Assembly: GCF_009935905.1 (NCBI RefSeq)
Contig: NZ_PREX01000019.1
Location: 1-50,245 of the forward strand
Length of the DNA stretch: 50,245 nt
Source: Alkalibacterium sp. MB6
GTDB lineage: Bacteria; Bacillota; Bacilli; Lactobacillales; Carnobacteriaceae_A
Direction of reading: 5' to 3'
Part shown: positions 1 through 9,066 of the stretch, one piece after another
Numbering within the stretch: the stretch's first letter is position 1
Layout of the letters: each line of letters opens with the position of its first letter
The notes under the pieces: generated by a model
Seen by the model: only the letters and a program-made list of their open reading frames with translations
Told to the model about the DNA's origin: nothing
Database searches by the model: none
Made by a program: the position numbers and the translations under genes

Positions 1-79
1 GGCTGGCAAGCCTTTTTTGTTTGTTCAAGCTTCTAAGATTTTCGTTGCAATACTATCTACTTTTATATTGCCATAAACA
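1..79. repeat. Left copy of 79-bp terminal inverted repeat
   Basis: Bases 1-79 are the exact reverse complement of 50167-50245. The match stops at base 79/50167. The outermost 12 bases (GGCTGGCAAGCC) form a short hairpin followed by T6, so the copy here could also act as a weak terminator reading rightward. Bases 80-184 are plain intergenic DNA downstream of the DUF368 gene; I see no gene in them. The identity of the repeat is unknown: it could be the end of an insertion element or an assembly overlap. Confidence 0.95.
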
Positions 80-184
80 ACACCCCTATTATGACACCGC
101 TTACTTTAAAAGTAAAGCATAAGACCTCCACCATGATAAAAAAACTGCACTAGCTTATGTAAGCCAATGCAGGTAGTTATTTAC

Positions 185-1036
185 TTATTTGTATCGCTCT
201 TCTAATTGACCCATCCAATACCCTAACAGTAAGCCAACGATAAATATAGCCGCTACACTTACATAATCCATTAATTGAAAACCTTGGTAAAGGATTCCGT
301 CCGGAGCAATAATGACGGTTGAAGCAACAACGAAGCCGAGGATGAGATGAAAAACAGTCGCATAGGCCTTATCCATGAGTAAGCTCATGAGTTTTGAAAA
401 GCTAAGGACGACGATAACCGCACCTATTGCCAAAGGAAAAATGATTGACCAGTCTAGCATTCGGATGCCTGCGGTTAACGGCTGGTATAGATGCAGATAA
501 ATGAGTATATTTGAAGGGCTTAAGCCAGGGACAATCATGCCGCTTGCAAAAATCCCTCCAGCTATTAGCCAGGATAGCGTCGTTTGAGGGACTTCGATAT
601 CAAGATGGTTATTGGCATAAATAAGGAGTGAAAAAGCTAAAACAGCTGTCGTCACGGCTATAACGATGTGACGCTTTTCTCTCCCCTCTTTGCCAGCTTC
701 TCTGTACAAAGAAGGAAGGGTCCCAAATATAGCACCAATAAATCCCCAAAGTACATGGACAGGGAAATGAGTTAGACCATAATCAATCGGAGTTGCCAGA
801 ACGAACACACCAAAAAGGCCACCTAATCCGACAGGTAAAAAGTACAACACGTTTTTGGTGAAGTGTGTACGAATATCCGATAGAAACTCTATGATAGGTT
901 CATACAGGCCGAAAATTGCAGCTAAAGCACCTCCACTTACCCCAGGTAAAATCGCACCCGATCCAATAAACATCCCTTTGATGAAGCGAACGAGCCAGTT
1001 AAAGGGACTCTTTATATTTGCTTTTTTGACGTTCAC
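185..1036 (-). CDS. DUF368 membrane protein, PopT-type polyprenyl-phosphate transporter
   Basis: A 283-residue polytopic membrane protein with about eight hydrophobic segments. The N-terminal GMFIGSGAILPGVSGGALA and the later GMIVPGLSPSNIL are the two repeated Pro/Gly motifs of DUF368. Members of this family (PopT) have been shown to recycle undecaprenyl phosphate across the cytoplasmic membrane for cell-wall synthesis; that role is inferred here from family membership. The start is GTG at 1036, chosen because AAGGAG lies 8 nt upstream. The next gene upstream (patatin-like) is 42 bp away on the same strand, so cotranscription is likely. Length is normal for the family. Confidence 0.85.
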   Translation of the reverse strand: MNVKKANIKSPFNWLVRFIKGMFIGSGAILPGVSGGALAAIFGLYEPIIEFLSDIRTHFTKNVLYFLPVGLGGLFGVFVLATPIDYGLTHFPVHVLWGFIGAIFGTLPSLYREAGKEGREKRHIVIAVTTAVLAFSLLIYANNHLDIEVPQTTLSWLIAGGIFASGMIVPGLSPSNILIYLHLYQPLTAGIRMLDWSIIFPLAIGAVIVVLSFSKLMSLLMDKAYATVFHLILGFVVASTVIIAPDGILYQGFQLMDYVSVAAIFIVGLLLGYWMGQLEERYK

Positions 1037-1078
1037 ATTCTAAGCTCCTTCCAGCAGTGTCAAATGCTATTTTGTTTC

Positions 1079-1939
1079 TTATGAATCAGCTAAATAATTT
1101 CTCAAGTCAGTCACTCTATTTTTAGCATCCATTACGCCCAAATCATACATGGCTTGTAACTTGGAAGGGTCTCTCTCCAAACGACCAATCTCAATGGTTT
1201 TTGACGGTCTGATAACAAAAATATCGTTAGACTGTTCTAGTGCACTAATCGATTCAACGGTGTCGTTGTAATTGTTGTATCTGGTTTTTAGTCTCTCTTT
1301 GAAATGAGGGTACGATTTATACTGTAAATTAATTATGAACTCGTTGGCGGGGGTTTTTCGGTAAACGAGTGGTCGAGTTAAAATAACTAGTCGTTTATTA
1401 AAACCCAGTTCTTTTGCCTTTGCCACGGGTATGCTATCACTCACGCCACCGTCTAAATACTTCACCCCATTAATGGAGACTGGTTTAGATACAAAAGGCA
1501 TCGACCCTGATGCTCTTAAATATTCCATCTGATCAAACGGATCAGTAATGAGTTGATATTCAGGTTCTCCTGTTTCCATATTTGTGATTGTGGCATAGAA
1601 ATCGATGCCGGACTGCTTAAATGCCTCTTCGTCAAAGACATCTAACGAAAATGGAACGGTATAATAGGCGAATTCCTTATTAACCATATCACCTGTTTTA
1701 AGCAGACTTCTTAAACTGATATAGCGCTTGTCATTTATGTAGTTTAAATTGTACCGAAGCGCTCTTCCTTTTTGACGGGAGGCATAATTTATCCCAAATA
1801 AGGCACCTGCAGACACAGTGACCATCCCATCGACTTTAATCTCTTCGTCTAACAAGGTATCCAACACGCCAGCTGTATATAAACCGCGCATGCCGCCACC
1901 TTCTAAAACCATCCCTACTGACATTGAATCACTTTTCAT
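1079..1939 (-). CDS. Patatin-like phospholipase family protein (YjjU-like)
   Basis: A 286-residue predicted serine acyl-hydrolase of the patatin fold. The oxyanion-hole motif GGGMRG is at residues 14-19, the nucleophile Ser43 is in TVSAGA, and the catalytic Asp163 is in LDGG, giving the Ser-Asp dyad of the family. The nucleophile elbow is T-V-S-A-G rather than the usual G-x-S-x-G; the codons are clear in the DNA. The substrate is unknown; bacterial YjjU-type proteins are cytoplasmic. It starts 4 bp after the stop of the M42 peptidase gene, and its own ribosome-binding site is weak, so translational coupling is likely. MSVGMVL six codons later is an alternative start. Confidence 0.85.
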   Translation of the reverse strand: MKSDSMSVGMVLEGGGMRGLYTAGVLDTLLDEEIKVDGMVTVSAGALFGINYASRQKGRALRYNLNYINDKRYISLRSLLKTGDMVNKEFAYYTVPFSLDVFDEEAFKQSGIDFYATITNMETGEPEYQLITDPFDQMEYLRASGSMPFVSKPVSINGVKYLDGGVSDSIPVAKAKELGFNKRLVILTRPLVYRKTPANEFIINLQYKSYPHFKERLKTRYNNYNDTVESISALEQSNDIFVIRPSKTIEIGRLERDPSKLQAMYDLGVMDAKNRVTDLRNYLADS

Positions 1940-1943
1940 TAAC

Positions 1944-2972
1944 TTAATTCTTTATATACTCGCACAGTAAGTTGAATGTATTTTCTATGGCATCCACGTG
2001 TGTGCGTTCCATTCCGTGACTGCTTGATACGCCAGGACCAATTAAAGCAGCTTTAATATTTGCCCCTCCTGATAAGGCAGCAGACGCATCGCTACCGTAC
2101 ATTGGATATATGTCGACAGCAAAATTTAATTTCTCATTTTTTGCAAAGGTAATTAAGCGACTCGTCATCTCGTAGTCATAGGGTCCGGATGAGTCTTTCG
2201 CACAAATAGAGACATCGTATTCTGTACAAGCTAAATCTTCACCGATACAGCCCATATCAACGGCTAGGAGTTCTGTAATGTTTTCTGGTATCCAAGAGGC
2301 ACCGTGTCCGACTTCTTCATAGGTTGAGAAGATGAACGTCATGTTAGTCGAAGGCGTTACTTCTTCTGCTTTGATTTGCTTCAGTAAACTAATCAAAATG
2401 GATACAGATGCTTTATCGTCTAAAAAGCGTGACTTTACAAAACCAGATTCTGTGACGACCACTTTTGGATCATAAGCGATGATGTCTCCATGCTGGATAC
2501 CCAAGTTTTGAACGTCTTCTTTCGATTCAACACGTTCGTCTAATTTAACCACTAAGTTATCAATGTCGCGTCCTTTTGTGGAAGCATCTTTAAACACATG
2601 GATGGAAGGTGATTTTGACAAAATGGTACCAGTGTAGACTTTGCCGTCACGGGTAATGATATCACTGTACTCTCCGTCCAACGTTGGCGTGAGTGGTCCA
2701 CCTAGTTTGGTTAAGGCTAATGTCCCGTTACTGTTTATGGAACGAACCATTAAGCCCAGTGTATCCACGTGAGCACTTAACCCTCTGGTTTGAGAGGCGT
2801 CTTTTCCTTCGACGTGAACCAGCAAATTCCCTTTTGGAGTCGTTTCTGATTTGAACCCCAATTCATCTACGGTTTCTTTTAAAAAGTGAATCGCATGATG
2901 AGTATAGCCAGTTGGACTATTGATTGATAGTAACTCTGTCAAAAACGATAGTGTCTCTTCTTTTTTAAACAT
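1944..2972 (-). CDS. M42 family metallopeptidase (glutamyl/cellulase-type aminopeptidase)
   Basis: A 342-residue cytoplasmic dinuclear zinc aminopeptidase of the M42 family, which forms tetrahedral dodecamers that trim peptides. Visible metal and catalytic motifs are LSAHVDTLG near residue 67, LDDKAS near 185, the Glu pair in STYEEVGHGAS near 215, AVDMG, and SSHGMERTHVDA near the C terminus. Length is standard. The start at 2972 fits the family N terminus, but the nearest ribosome-binding site is 33 nt away with an 8-bp hairpin in between (separate entry). It forms a likely operon with the patatin-like gene downstream. Confidence 0.9.
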   Translation of the reverse strand: MFKKEETLSFLTELLSINSPTGYTHHAIHFLKETVDELGFKSETTPKGNLLVHVEGKDASQTRGLSAHVDTLGLMVRSINSNGTLALTKLGGPLTPTLDGEYSDIITRDGKVYTGTILSKSPSIHVFKDASTKGRDIDNLVVKLDERVESKEDVQNLGIQHGDIIAYDPKVVVTESGFVKSRFLDDKASVSILISLLKQIKAEEVTPSTNMTFIFSTYEEVGHGASWIPENITELLAVDMGCIGEDLACTEYDVSICAKDSSGPYDYEMTSRLITFAKNEKLNFAVDIYPMYGSDASAALSGGANIKAALIGPGVSSSHGMERTHVDAIENTFNLLCEYIKN

Positions 2973-3009
2973 ACTTTGTCGTATGAACCCTTTTGTTCAT
3001 ACACTCCTT
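2965..3009 (-). promoter_or_regulatory. Hairpin between Shine-Dalgarno and start codon, overlapping an 11-codon ORF
   Basis: On the minus strand AAGGAG (3009-3004) is followed by GTATGAAC (3002-2995), loop AAAAGG, then GTTCATAC (2988-2981), GACAAAGT and the ATG of the M42 gene at 2972. The 8-bp stem, if folded, leaves 9 unpaired nt between AAGGAG and ATG, an ideal distance. The same stretch also encodes an 11-residue ORF (MNKRVHTTKYV, 3000-2965) only 3 nt after AAGGAG, whose stop overlaps the M42 start. Either a looped-out ribosome-binding site or a leader peptide with coupling would explain initiation. Confidence 0.5.
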
Positions 3010-3079
3010 TTCTTTGATTGATGTAATGATTCCAATTCGTGGAGGAAATTCAAAATGAATTGTAATCAACAGCTGCTCA

Positions 3080-3811
3080 TTACTTATGAAACGGTTGAAT
3101 CTCTTCACTATTATATATCTTCGTCGCATTGTTAACCAGATAGTCTTTATATTCAGGTGAAAACTTCTTATCAATTATTCTTAATGCTTCAACCATGTTG
3201 TGTGGGCGTTTAACGTGATGGTGCGTATCTGATGCAATGACGTGTATCAAGTTTTCTTTCATCATTTTCTTCGCGGCACGTCTAATGCGTCTGGTGTAGC
3301 CGCCCGTAATAGAAGAAGCCGTTACTTGAGATAAGCAGCCCATATCAATTAATTCTCTTAACAAATCAATATTTTTAATAAATGGATTTTGACGTTCAGG
3401 ATGAGCAATAATGGGAATCATTCCAGCATCGAGCATTTGCTTTAAATAAGAACGTGCGAAATCCGGGAATTCATTCCAGGAGAACTCAACTAAATAGTAC
3501 TTTCCTTTTTGATCGAGTGGTAAGTAGTTTCCAGCTAAAATCTCTTCTGCGAACTCTTCATTCATTCGAATCTCCTGACTCGGTGATACAGTTAATGGTA
3601 TACCGGCAGCTTCGATTTCCTTTTGAACCATCTCTGTTAATTTAATCACTTTATCTTTTTCATTAATAAACCAGTTTAGATTATGGTGAGGTGTCAAAAC
3701 GGTATGTGTGATGCCTTCTTTCACCGCAGCACGAGCTAAGCGCAATGTTTCTTCTATTGAGTCTGCTCCATCGTCCACTTCTGGCAGTAAATGAGCATGT
3801 ATATCAATCAT
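3080..3811 (-). CDS. CpsB/CapC-family manganese-dependent tyrosine phosphatase (PHP fold)
   Basis: A 243-residue PHP-domain protein of the CpsB/YwqE group, which dephosphorylates bacterial tyrosine kinases that control capsule and exopolysaccharide synthesis. The metal-binding set is visible: MIDIHAHLLPEVDDGA at the N terminus, TPHHN near 40, HPERQ near 137 and ASDTHHH near 190. Length is normal. AAGGAG lies 7-8 nt before the ATG. No capsule genes or tyrosine kinase lie nearby, so the partner must be elsewhere or the protein works alone. About 107 bp separate it from the M42 gene. Confidence 0.88.
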   Translation of the reverse strand: MIDIHAHLLPEVDDGADSIEETLRLARAAVKEGITHTVLTPHHNLNWFINEKDKVIKLTEMVQKEIEAAGIPLTVSPSQEIRMNEEFAEEILAGNYLPLDQKGKYYLVEFSWNEFPDFARSYLKQMLDAGMIPIIAHPERQNPFIKNIDLLRELIDMGCLSQVTASSITGGYTRRIRRAAKKMMKENLIHVIASDTHHHVKRPHNMVEALRIIDKKFSPEYKDYLVNNATKIYNSEEIQPFHK

Positions 3812-3941
3812 CTAACTATCTCCTTTTTACTTTGTTTTAGAACAATTTCCTAATCTATAGTAACACATATATAGCTTACATTTACACAGTCGATATGCAA
3901 CTTATACGTGCTGAATCAGTGAACGATTTTGCTCCATCAGA

Positions 3942-3975
3942 AAACTCCCTTGTCGTAACCAGCACAAGGGAGTTT
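3942..3975 (-). terminator. Rho-independent terminator of the SDR gene
   Basis: A 12-bp perfect stem (AAACTCCCTTGT / ACAAGGGAGTTT) with a 10-nt loop lies 44 bp after the stop of the SDR gene. On the minus strand it is followed by a short T-rich run (TTTTCT). Confidence 0.85.
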
Positions 3976-4019
3976 GAATAATTTATTTAAATAAAACAAA
4001 GTCTATTGTTCTCACTCTG

Positions 4020-4877
4020 TTAATAGTCTTCGGCTTTAGTCCGTGGGTTTAAATCATAAGCTTTTTGAACCATAGCATGACGCTGTCCCAAATCTTTCGT
4101 CGACGACATCTCCCACACTTTCTGCTGCTCTTCTTTAACTTGTTCAATCATATCTTCTGGAATCACATTTCTGTAAGTGTCCGTTTCACCAAGAATCACT
4201 TTAATACCTGGTTCAATCACGTCCATCGGGTCATATTGTTCAAATGGGAAAGCAATCTCATCATAGTTAAATACCCGTGTAGACGGATCATCTTGCCAAC
4301 TTTTCCACGTTTCCATCTCTCTGTCATTAAATCCTGTTAAATAAGGTCCTGGATTAATAGTCGCTACCTCGATATTGAATTCTTGTAATTCCTGGGCTAA
4401 GGTATTGGCCACTGCTTCTGTCGCAAACTTCGATGCTGAATAAGGTCCAGAGAATGGGTTAACCATCATACCCGATACAGACGACACAAAGACAATACGT
4501 CCTTTTTGTCTCTTAATCATTTGTTTTGAAAAGCCTTGAGTCAATAGAACAGGGCCGAACACATTCACATCAAACTGATTGGTTAAATTTGCTTCTGGAA
4601 TATCAATCAGTGAGCCGCCTTCTTTTATAGCTGCGTTATTGACTAAGATATCAATATCCCATGCCCAAGCTTTTTCTCGGTCACTTGGATCAGTGACATC
4701 CAGTTTTTCAATTTGAATGGTCAGCCCTTTTTCTTCCGCTTCATTTTCCAATGCAGATACTTGAGACAACACCTCAGTTGTTGCAATGACACGTTTCCCT
4801 CGTTTGGCTAACTCAAAAGCAAAGCCTTTCCCAAATCCTGTCCCTGCTCCTGTAATTAAAATTGTTTCTGTACTCAT
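4020..4877 (-). CDS. Short-chain dehydrogenase/reductase
   Basis: A 285-residue classical SDR with a Rossmann fold. The NAD(P)-binding motif TGAGTGFG is at residues 9-16, NNAA at 80-83, the catalytic serine in FVSSVSG near 132-135, and the YxxxK motif at Tyr146/Lys150, followed by NPGPYLTGF. The substrate is not predictable from sequence. The start at 4877 is chosen because GGGAGG lies just upstream and the glycine motif then sits at the usual position; a longer in-frame start at 4922 lacks these. It is monocistronic with its own terminator. Confidence 0.88.
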   Translation of the reverse strand: MSTETILITGAGTGFGKGFAFELAKRGKRVIATTEVLSQVSALENEAEEKGLTIQIEKLDVTDPSDREKAWAWDIDILVNNAAIKEGGSLIDIPEANLTNQFDVNVFGPVLLTQGFSKQMIKRQKGRIVFVSSVSGMMVNPFSGPYSASKFATEAVANTLAQELQEFNIEVATINPGPYLTGFNDREMETWKSWQDDPSTRVFNYDEIAFPFEQYDPMDVIEPGIKVILGETDTYRNVIPEDMIEQVKEEQQKVWEMSSTKDLGQRHAMVQKAYDLNPRTKAEDY

Positions 4878-4987
4878 CAAAAAGCCTCCCTTTTTATTTA
4901 TGCTTCTTTCATTAGTGTACAAAAACCATTCACTATTTAAAAATATAAAGGCTTTTAGAGTATTTAATTAAATATAAAACCAAATAG

Positions 4988-5890
4988 TTAGTTAGGTGAT
5001 TTCTTCTTAAGTATAATTAATCCCGTTCCTATTAATAAAGCAGCTCCTGAGATATAAAGGGCGGATAGCGACTCCTCTTCATATTGCATACTAAGATCAA
5101 TCACACTACCTCCGACATTATCACTGACTTCGGTATTCACGATGCTTGACCAGAGAATCTCAAAATCATAAACCTCTATTTCTGAATCGGCGGGACTAAG
5201 TAAAACGGCTTCCATCTCTTCTGGCGTACCTTCTATTGCTAATTCACTAAGTGGCACGATGGCTTGAGGCTCTTGATTTTCAGTTAAAATGGCGGCGGGG
5301 AAATTGATGAGCTTCATGCCACCTACAAGATAGACGTCCTCCTCGATGGACATTTCAGACGTGTCGACTGCTCCCAACGTCTCTTCCACAGTAAAAGTCG
5401 GTTCAGTGGAGTAACCTACTCCGGAAATATGCCATTTGTTTTCAATTGATTTTAGGTAATTTAGCTCTTGCGTTGTCCATTCGAAAGACTCATCAATCGG
5501 ATTGCCTTTACTGATTTCGACAAAGTATAAAGATTCATCTATCGGAATCTCGTAGTACCATATAACGGGCGCATCTGCTAATCTTTCTTCAACTGATTTT
5601 GATTCACTTATTTCTTCGAAAAAATAATCATCAATATAAACCTTGTAGGCCTCTTCAAGATTTATCCTAGACGCTGGATTCTCCAGGTGTGCCCCCGTAT
5701 GTTCAAAATAGACAGCGCCTATTTCATCTTTCACTTGATTTTGAAAAGCCATAATATCTTCGACTTCTGGATCGTTTTTCAATTGTTGTACGTTAAGGTT
5801 AGTTTCTTCTGCATACACAGTCGTGCTTGGAATACTAAGATTTGTTGACATTATTAAGGCTATGCTTAGCTTGTTCATAGGAGCCAGCAT
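4988..5890 (-). CDS. Predicted membrane-anchored surface protein of unknown function
   Basis: About 300 residues; I do not recognise a family. An N-terminal hydrophobic segment ending in VYAEE looks like a signal peptide with an Ala-x-Ala-like cleavage site. The centre is strongly acidic. The C terminus has a single hydrophobic helix (ALYISGAALLIGTGLIIL) followed by KKKSPN, as in wall or membrane anchors, but no LPxTG motif precedes it. The protein is therefore probably outside the cell and held by a C-terminal membrane anchor. The start is uncertain: ATG at 5890 or at 5878 (MNKLSIAL), neither with a good ribosome-binding site. The 205-bp gap to the next gene is AT-rich without visible features. 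Confidence 0.6.
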   Translation of the reverse strand: MLAPMNKLSIALIMSTNLSIPSTTVYAEETNLNVQQLKNDPEVEDIMAFQNQVKDEIGAVYFEHTGAHLENPASRINLEEAYKVYIDDYFFEEISESKSVEERLADAPVIWYYEIPIDESLYFVEISKGNPIDESFEWTTQELNYLKSIENKWHISGVGYSTEPTFTVEETLGAVDTSEMSIEEDVYLVGGMKLINFPAAILTENQEPQAIVPLSELAIEGTPEEMEAVLLSPADSEIEVYDFEILWSSIVNTEVSDNVGGSVIDLSMQYEEESLSALYISGAALLIGTGLIILKKKSPN

Positions 5891-6095
5891 TAGTTAAGTT
5901 ATAGTCGCCTTTCATACTTTGCTACAAAAAATTGTACAAACTACAGTTTATGTGTGTAACTTCACAATCTTATGCAAATAACCCCCTCCGTTAACTAACT
6001 TAATGATATGCAAGCGCTATCGAACTATTGTGATAATCATAATCTATTTATATATATTTGTAAATGCATTTAACGCGTTTGTTTTTCATAAATTA

Positions 6096-6659
6096 CTATG
6101 TTCTTTCATCGATTGAAAAATGCCTTTGTGGGCGCCATTCTTCATTTGATGCTCGTTTTAAATGTGTATAGGTCTGTGAGGCACTGTCGTTTTCACCAAA
6201 CAAATCTGGCCCTTTACTCATACTGATAACTCCCAGTTCATAAAGAACCCAAGTCAAATATTTCTTGGCCCATTTCTGATCGGCCACTTGGTATAGTCGG
6301 CTGATGGCCAGAGCATCTTTATCTCTAAAAAGGTCATCCAGACTTCTGCCTTTTTGAAATTCGTTACGGACAAATGAGGTCAACGCATCCAAAAAAATCA
6401 ATCGTTCGTCTTCTAGGATTGTTTCGCTTTTTCTCATCACTTTAAATACCGCAAGCAATTCAACTGTAGCTTGGTGTTTAGGCAAGGCATAAGTCTCCCA
6501 ATCACTACTTTCTTCAACCTCTTCTATAGACGAGATGAAAAAGTTAAACTTAACTATATTCTCTTCGAAAACAATATCATTCTCTTTTAAATCTGGATCC
6601 ACAAATAAATAGTGCCTCGCCCAAGGCTTTTCTTTTAATAATAATGTTAAAGCCGACAT
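6096..6659 (-). CDS. Hypothetical protein
   Basis: A 187-residue soluble protein with no signal peptide and no recognised domain. The central part (residues 60-145) is predicted helical and rich in charged residues. AAGGG lies about 9 nt before the ATG. It stands alone, divergent from the NRDE gene at 6785, and codon use matches its neighbours, so it looks like a genuine resident gene. No function is proposed. Confidence 0.6.
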   Translation of the reverse strand: MSALTLLLKEKPWARHYLFVDPDLKENDIVFEENIVKFNFFISSIEEVEESSDWETYALPKHQATVELLAVFKVMRKSETILEDERLIFLDALTSFVRNEFQKGRSLDDLFRDKDALAISRLYQVADQKWAKKYLTWVLYELGVISMSKGPDLFGENDSASQTYTHLKRASNEEWRPQRHFSIDERT

Positions 6660-6715
6660 GAGTCCAATCCCTTCTTTTGCAAATATGCTCCTTTCTATTT
6701 TAGCAAGAAAGAGAC

Positions 6716-6745
6716 TTGAATGGATACCCTTTTTAAGATTATGAT
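6716..6745 (+). promoter_or_regulatory. Promoter of the NRDE gene
   Basis: TTGAAT (6716-6721), an 18-nt spacer and TATGAT (6740-6745), 40 bp upstream of the ATG at 6785. Confidence 0.6.
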
Positions 6746-6784
6746 ATGAATAAAGAAAATTAGCTATTAAAGGACGTTATTACC

Positions 6785-7558
6785 ATGTGTCTAGTGACAT
6801 TTCAATACAAATTAAATGACGATTACCCTCTCATTCTTGTTCAAAACAGGGATGAGTTTTACGAACGCCCTAGTTTACCTTTGCATCAATGGGCTGATTT
6901 TCCTCATGTTCTTGCTGGTCGTGATAAAAAACATGGTGGTACCTGGTCAGGGGTTACTCTGTCAGGACGCTTTGCTTCTTTGACGAACCACCCGTTTACC
7001 GACTTTTCAAAAAATGGTGAGACCAAGTCCCGTGGCTTATTAGTCAAGGACTATTTAACAGATGATAGTCAACCGGAAGCAGTCTTAAACCAGTTGAAGG
7101 ATCACCGGTTTGATTATGACAGCTATCATCTACTTTTTGGAACGATTGACAACCTTTATATGTACTCAAACGCCACAAACGACACGTCTCACTTCCAAGC
7201 GGGTACTCATGCGGTGAGTAACACCTATGACGAATTAAGCAACCACAAAAAAGACCGCTCTCGTCTTTTATTAACAGACTACCTAAGCAGGACGTCTGAA
7301 CCACGGTTGGATGACTTAATTATTTTATTCAAAGATGATGTGCCGGTTGAGTCAATCAGCCATGTGCCGGACGGTTTAACTTATGATAACGCGATGAGTG
7401 CCTCCCCTATATTTATTAAAGGCAACGAGTTTGGAACGGTTAATACCACTGCCCTATTGGTTCACAAATCAGGACGGGTTACCATTAAAGAGGTTCGGTA
7501 CAATCAGAACGGAGTAATGGAAGAAACAGAAGAATCGTTTAACTTAAAAACTCATTAG
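6785..7558 (+). CDS. NRDE (TANGO2-like) family protein
   Basis: A 257-residue protein with the family signature at the N terminus: MCLVTFQY, then NRDEFYERP at about residues 21-29, with Cys2 positioned as the possible N-terminal nucleophile of this Ntn-like family. Further family blocks are LAGRD, GGTWSGVTLSGRFASLTN and GLLVKDYL. Eukaryotic TANGO2 has been linked to haem or lipid handling; the bacterial function is unsettled. Length is normal. It is the first gene of a plus-strand pair with the leucyl aminopeptidase, 66 bp apart. Confidence 0.85.
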   Translation: MCLVTFQYKLNDDYPLILVQNRDEFYERPSLPLHQWADFPHVLAGRDKKHGGTWSGVTLSGRFASLTNHPFTDFSKNGETKSRGLLVKDYLTDDSQPEAVLNQLKDHRFDYDSYHLLFGTIDNLYMYSNATNDTSHFQAGTHAVSNTYDELSNHKKDRSRLLLTDYLSRTSEPRLDDLIILFKDDVPVESISHVPDGLTYDNAMSASPIFIKGNEFGTVNTTALLVHKSGRVTIKEVRYNQNGVMEETEESFNLKTH

Positions 7559-7624
7559 ATTTTTATGTTGTTTAATGGTATTCTAATCTTATGTATTAAA
7601 AACCATTTAACTAGGAGAATGAGA

Positions 7625-9055
7625 ATGCAATTTACGACAGGCGAACAAACAGCTGTAACGGTTTATCTTGTTTCAAACGGTCAAAGCTTGGATATGTTGA
7701 GTGAAGACGTTTCTTCATACGTGACGTCTACCTTAGATTTTAAAGGGAAATCAAATGAGGTCTTTACTAACTTAGGTCCAAACAGCGAGAATGTTGTATT
7801 GGTTGGCTTAGGTGACGAAACGAAGGTAACGAAAGATTCTATCGTCCATGCGGCCACCACTGCCACTAAAGAACTAAATAAAGTGAAAGTGACAGAAGCT
7901 TCTTTTAAAGTTCATTCTGTTGGAGATTTAAGTGAATCGGATGTGTTGAAGGGTATGGTTGAAGGTGCCTTGCATGCAGATTATACATTCGATACATACA
8001 AATCAGAAAAACAAACGAACAGCCTCAAACAAGTTAGCCTTTTAACAGAGGTAGATGACGCTTCGGAATTGATTGAAGAAGTCGTGACTTTACTTGATGG
8101 TGTGAATTTAACAAGAGATTTAGTCAATACCCCTGCTAATGACTTGTATCCTGAAACGCTCGCACAAAAAGTCCTTGATAAATTTGAAGGAACAGATGTT
8201 GACGTTCAGGTCTTTGACAAAGCACAACTAGAAGAGATGGGCGCAGACGCTTTACTTGCTGTTTCTCACGCATCTGTTAAAGAGCCTCGATTGATTGTTC
8301 TAAGTTACTTGCCATTAGGTGACAGTGAACCGGCAGTCTCTTTAGTCGGAAAAGGCGTGACGTATGATAGTGGTGGCTATGCAATTAAAACCGCTAAAGG
8401 CATGGCAGGCATGAAAACAGACATGGCCGGAGCAGCTTCCATGATTGGGACGATGTACGCCCTAGCGAATAATAAGGTGCAGAAAAATGCGGTGGCTGTG
8501 ATTGCTGCGACAGAAAATATGATTGCTGGCGATGCAATGAAGAACGGTGACATTATCGGTTCTCTAAAAGGAACAACCATTGAAGTATTGAATACAGATG
8601 CTGAAGGCCGTTTAATTTTAGCTGATGCCTTGTATTATGCAGCAACTAAAGTGAATTCGTCATGCATCATCGACGCAGCTACGCTGACAGGTGCAGTCAT
8701 TGCCGCTTTAGGTAAAAACATTACCGGTACAATGACAAACGATCAAGCTTTATTGGATGAATTCCAAGCAGTATCTAAATCTACCGGTGAAGACATGTGG
8801 CAACTACCGATTCACGATGATTTTAAACAACAAACCAAAGGTAAAATCAGTGATTTAGTTAATATTGCCGTTAACCCTTCAGGTGCTGGCACGATGTTTG
8901 CCGCTGCCTTCTTGGAGCACTTCGTTGAAGAAACACCTTGGATTCACTTGGATATTGCAGGAACCTCTTCTTCTGCCAAAGGAAATAAATACTTGCCAGA
9001 CGGCGCTTCGGGTATTCCGGTTAAAACCTTGTATGAATTTGTAAAAGCTAAATAA
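7625..9055 (+). CDS. pepA: Leucyl aminopeptidase (M17)
   Basis: A 476-residue M17 aminopeptidase; family members form hexamers that remove N-terminal residues from peptides using two metal ions. The catalytic domain motifs are GKGVTYDSGGYAIK near residue 240, the active-site signature NTDAEGRLILADAL near 322, and SCIIDAATLTGA. The N-terminal third is the divergent oligomerisation domain. The start at 7625 is chosen because AGGAG lies 7 nt upstream; an in-frame ATG two codons earlier is only 1 nt from that site. It ends just before a strong bidirectional terminator. Confidence 0.92.
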   Translation: MQFTTGEQTAVTVYLVSNGQSLDMLSEDVSSYVTSTLDFKGKSNEVFTNLGPNSENVVLVGLGDETKVTKDSIVHAATTATKELNKVKVTEASFKVHSVGDLSESDVLKGMVEGALHADYTFDTYKSEKQTNSLKQVSLLTEVDDASELIEEVVTLLDGVNLTRDLVNTPANDLYPETLAQKVLDKFEGTDVDVQVFDKAQLEEMGADALLAVSHASVKEPRLIVLSYLPLGDSEPAVSLVGKGVTYDSGGYAIKTAKGMAGMKTDMAGAASMIGTMYALANNKVQKNAVAVIAATENMIAGDAMKNGDIIGSLKGTTIEVLNTDAEGRLILADALYYAATKVNSSCIIDAATLTGAVIAALGKNITGTMTNDQALLDEFQAVSKSTGEDMWQLPIHDDFKQQTKGKISDLVNIAVNPSGAGTMFAAAFLEHFVEETPWIHLDIAGTSSSAKGNKYLPDGASGIPVKTLYEFVKAK

Positions 9056-9066
9056 TAGCCAATAAA

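Noticed and set aside
64-135. A 23-codon hydrophobic minus-strand frame (MVEVLCFTF...) near the left end, resembling a small type I toxin
   Set aside because: No ribosome-binding site before its ATG, it runs into the terminal repeat, and it does not match holin-like or Fst toxins I know.
2965-3174. A 69-codon minus-strand frame across the CpsB-M42 junction
   Set aside because: It overlaps the end of the CpsB gene and has no domain; only its last 11 codons have a nearby ribosome-binding site and these are treated as a possible leader.
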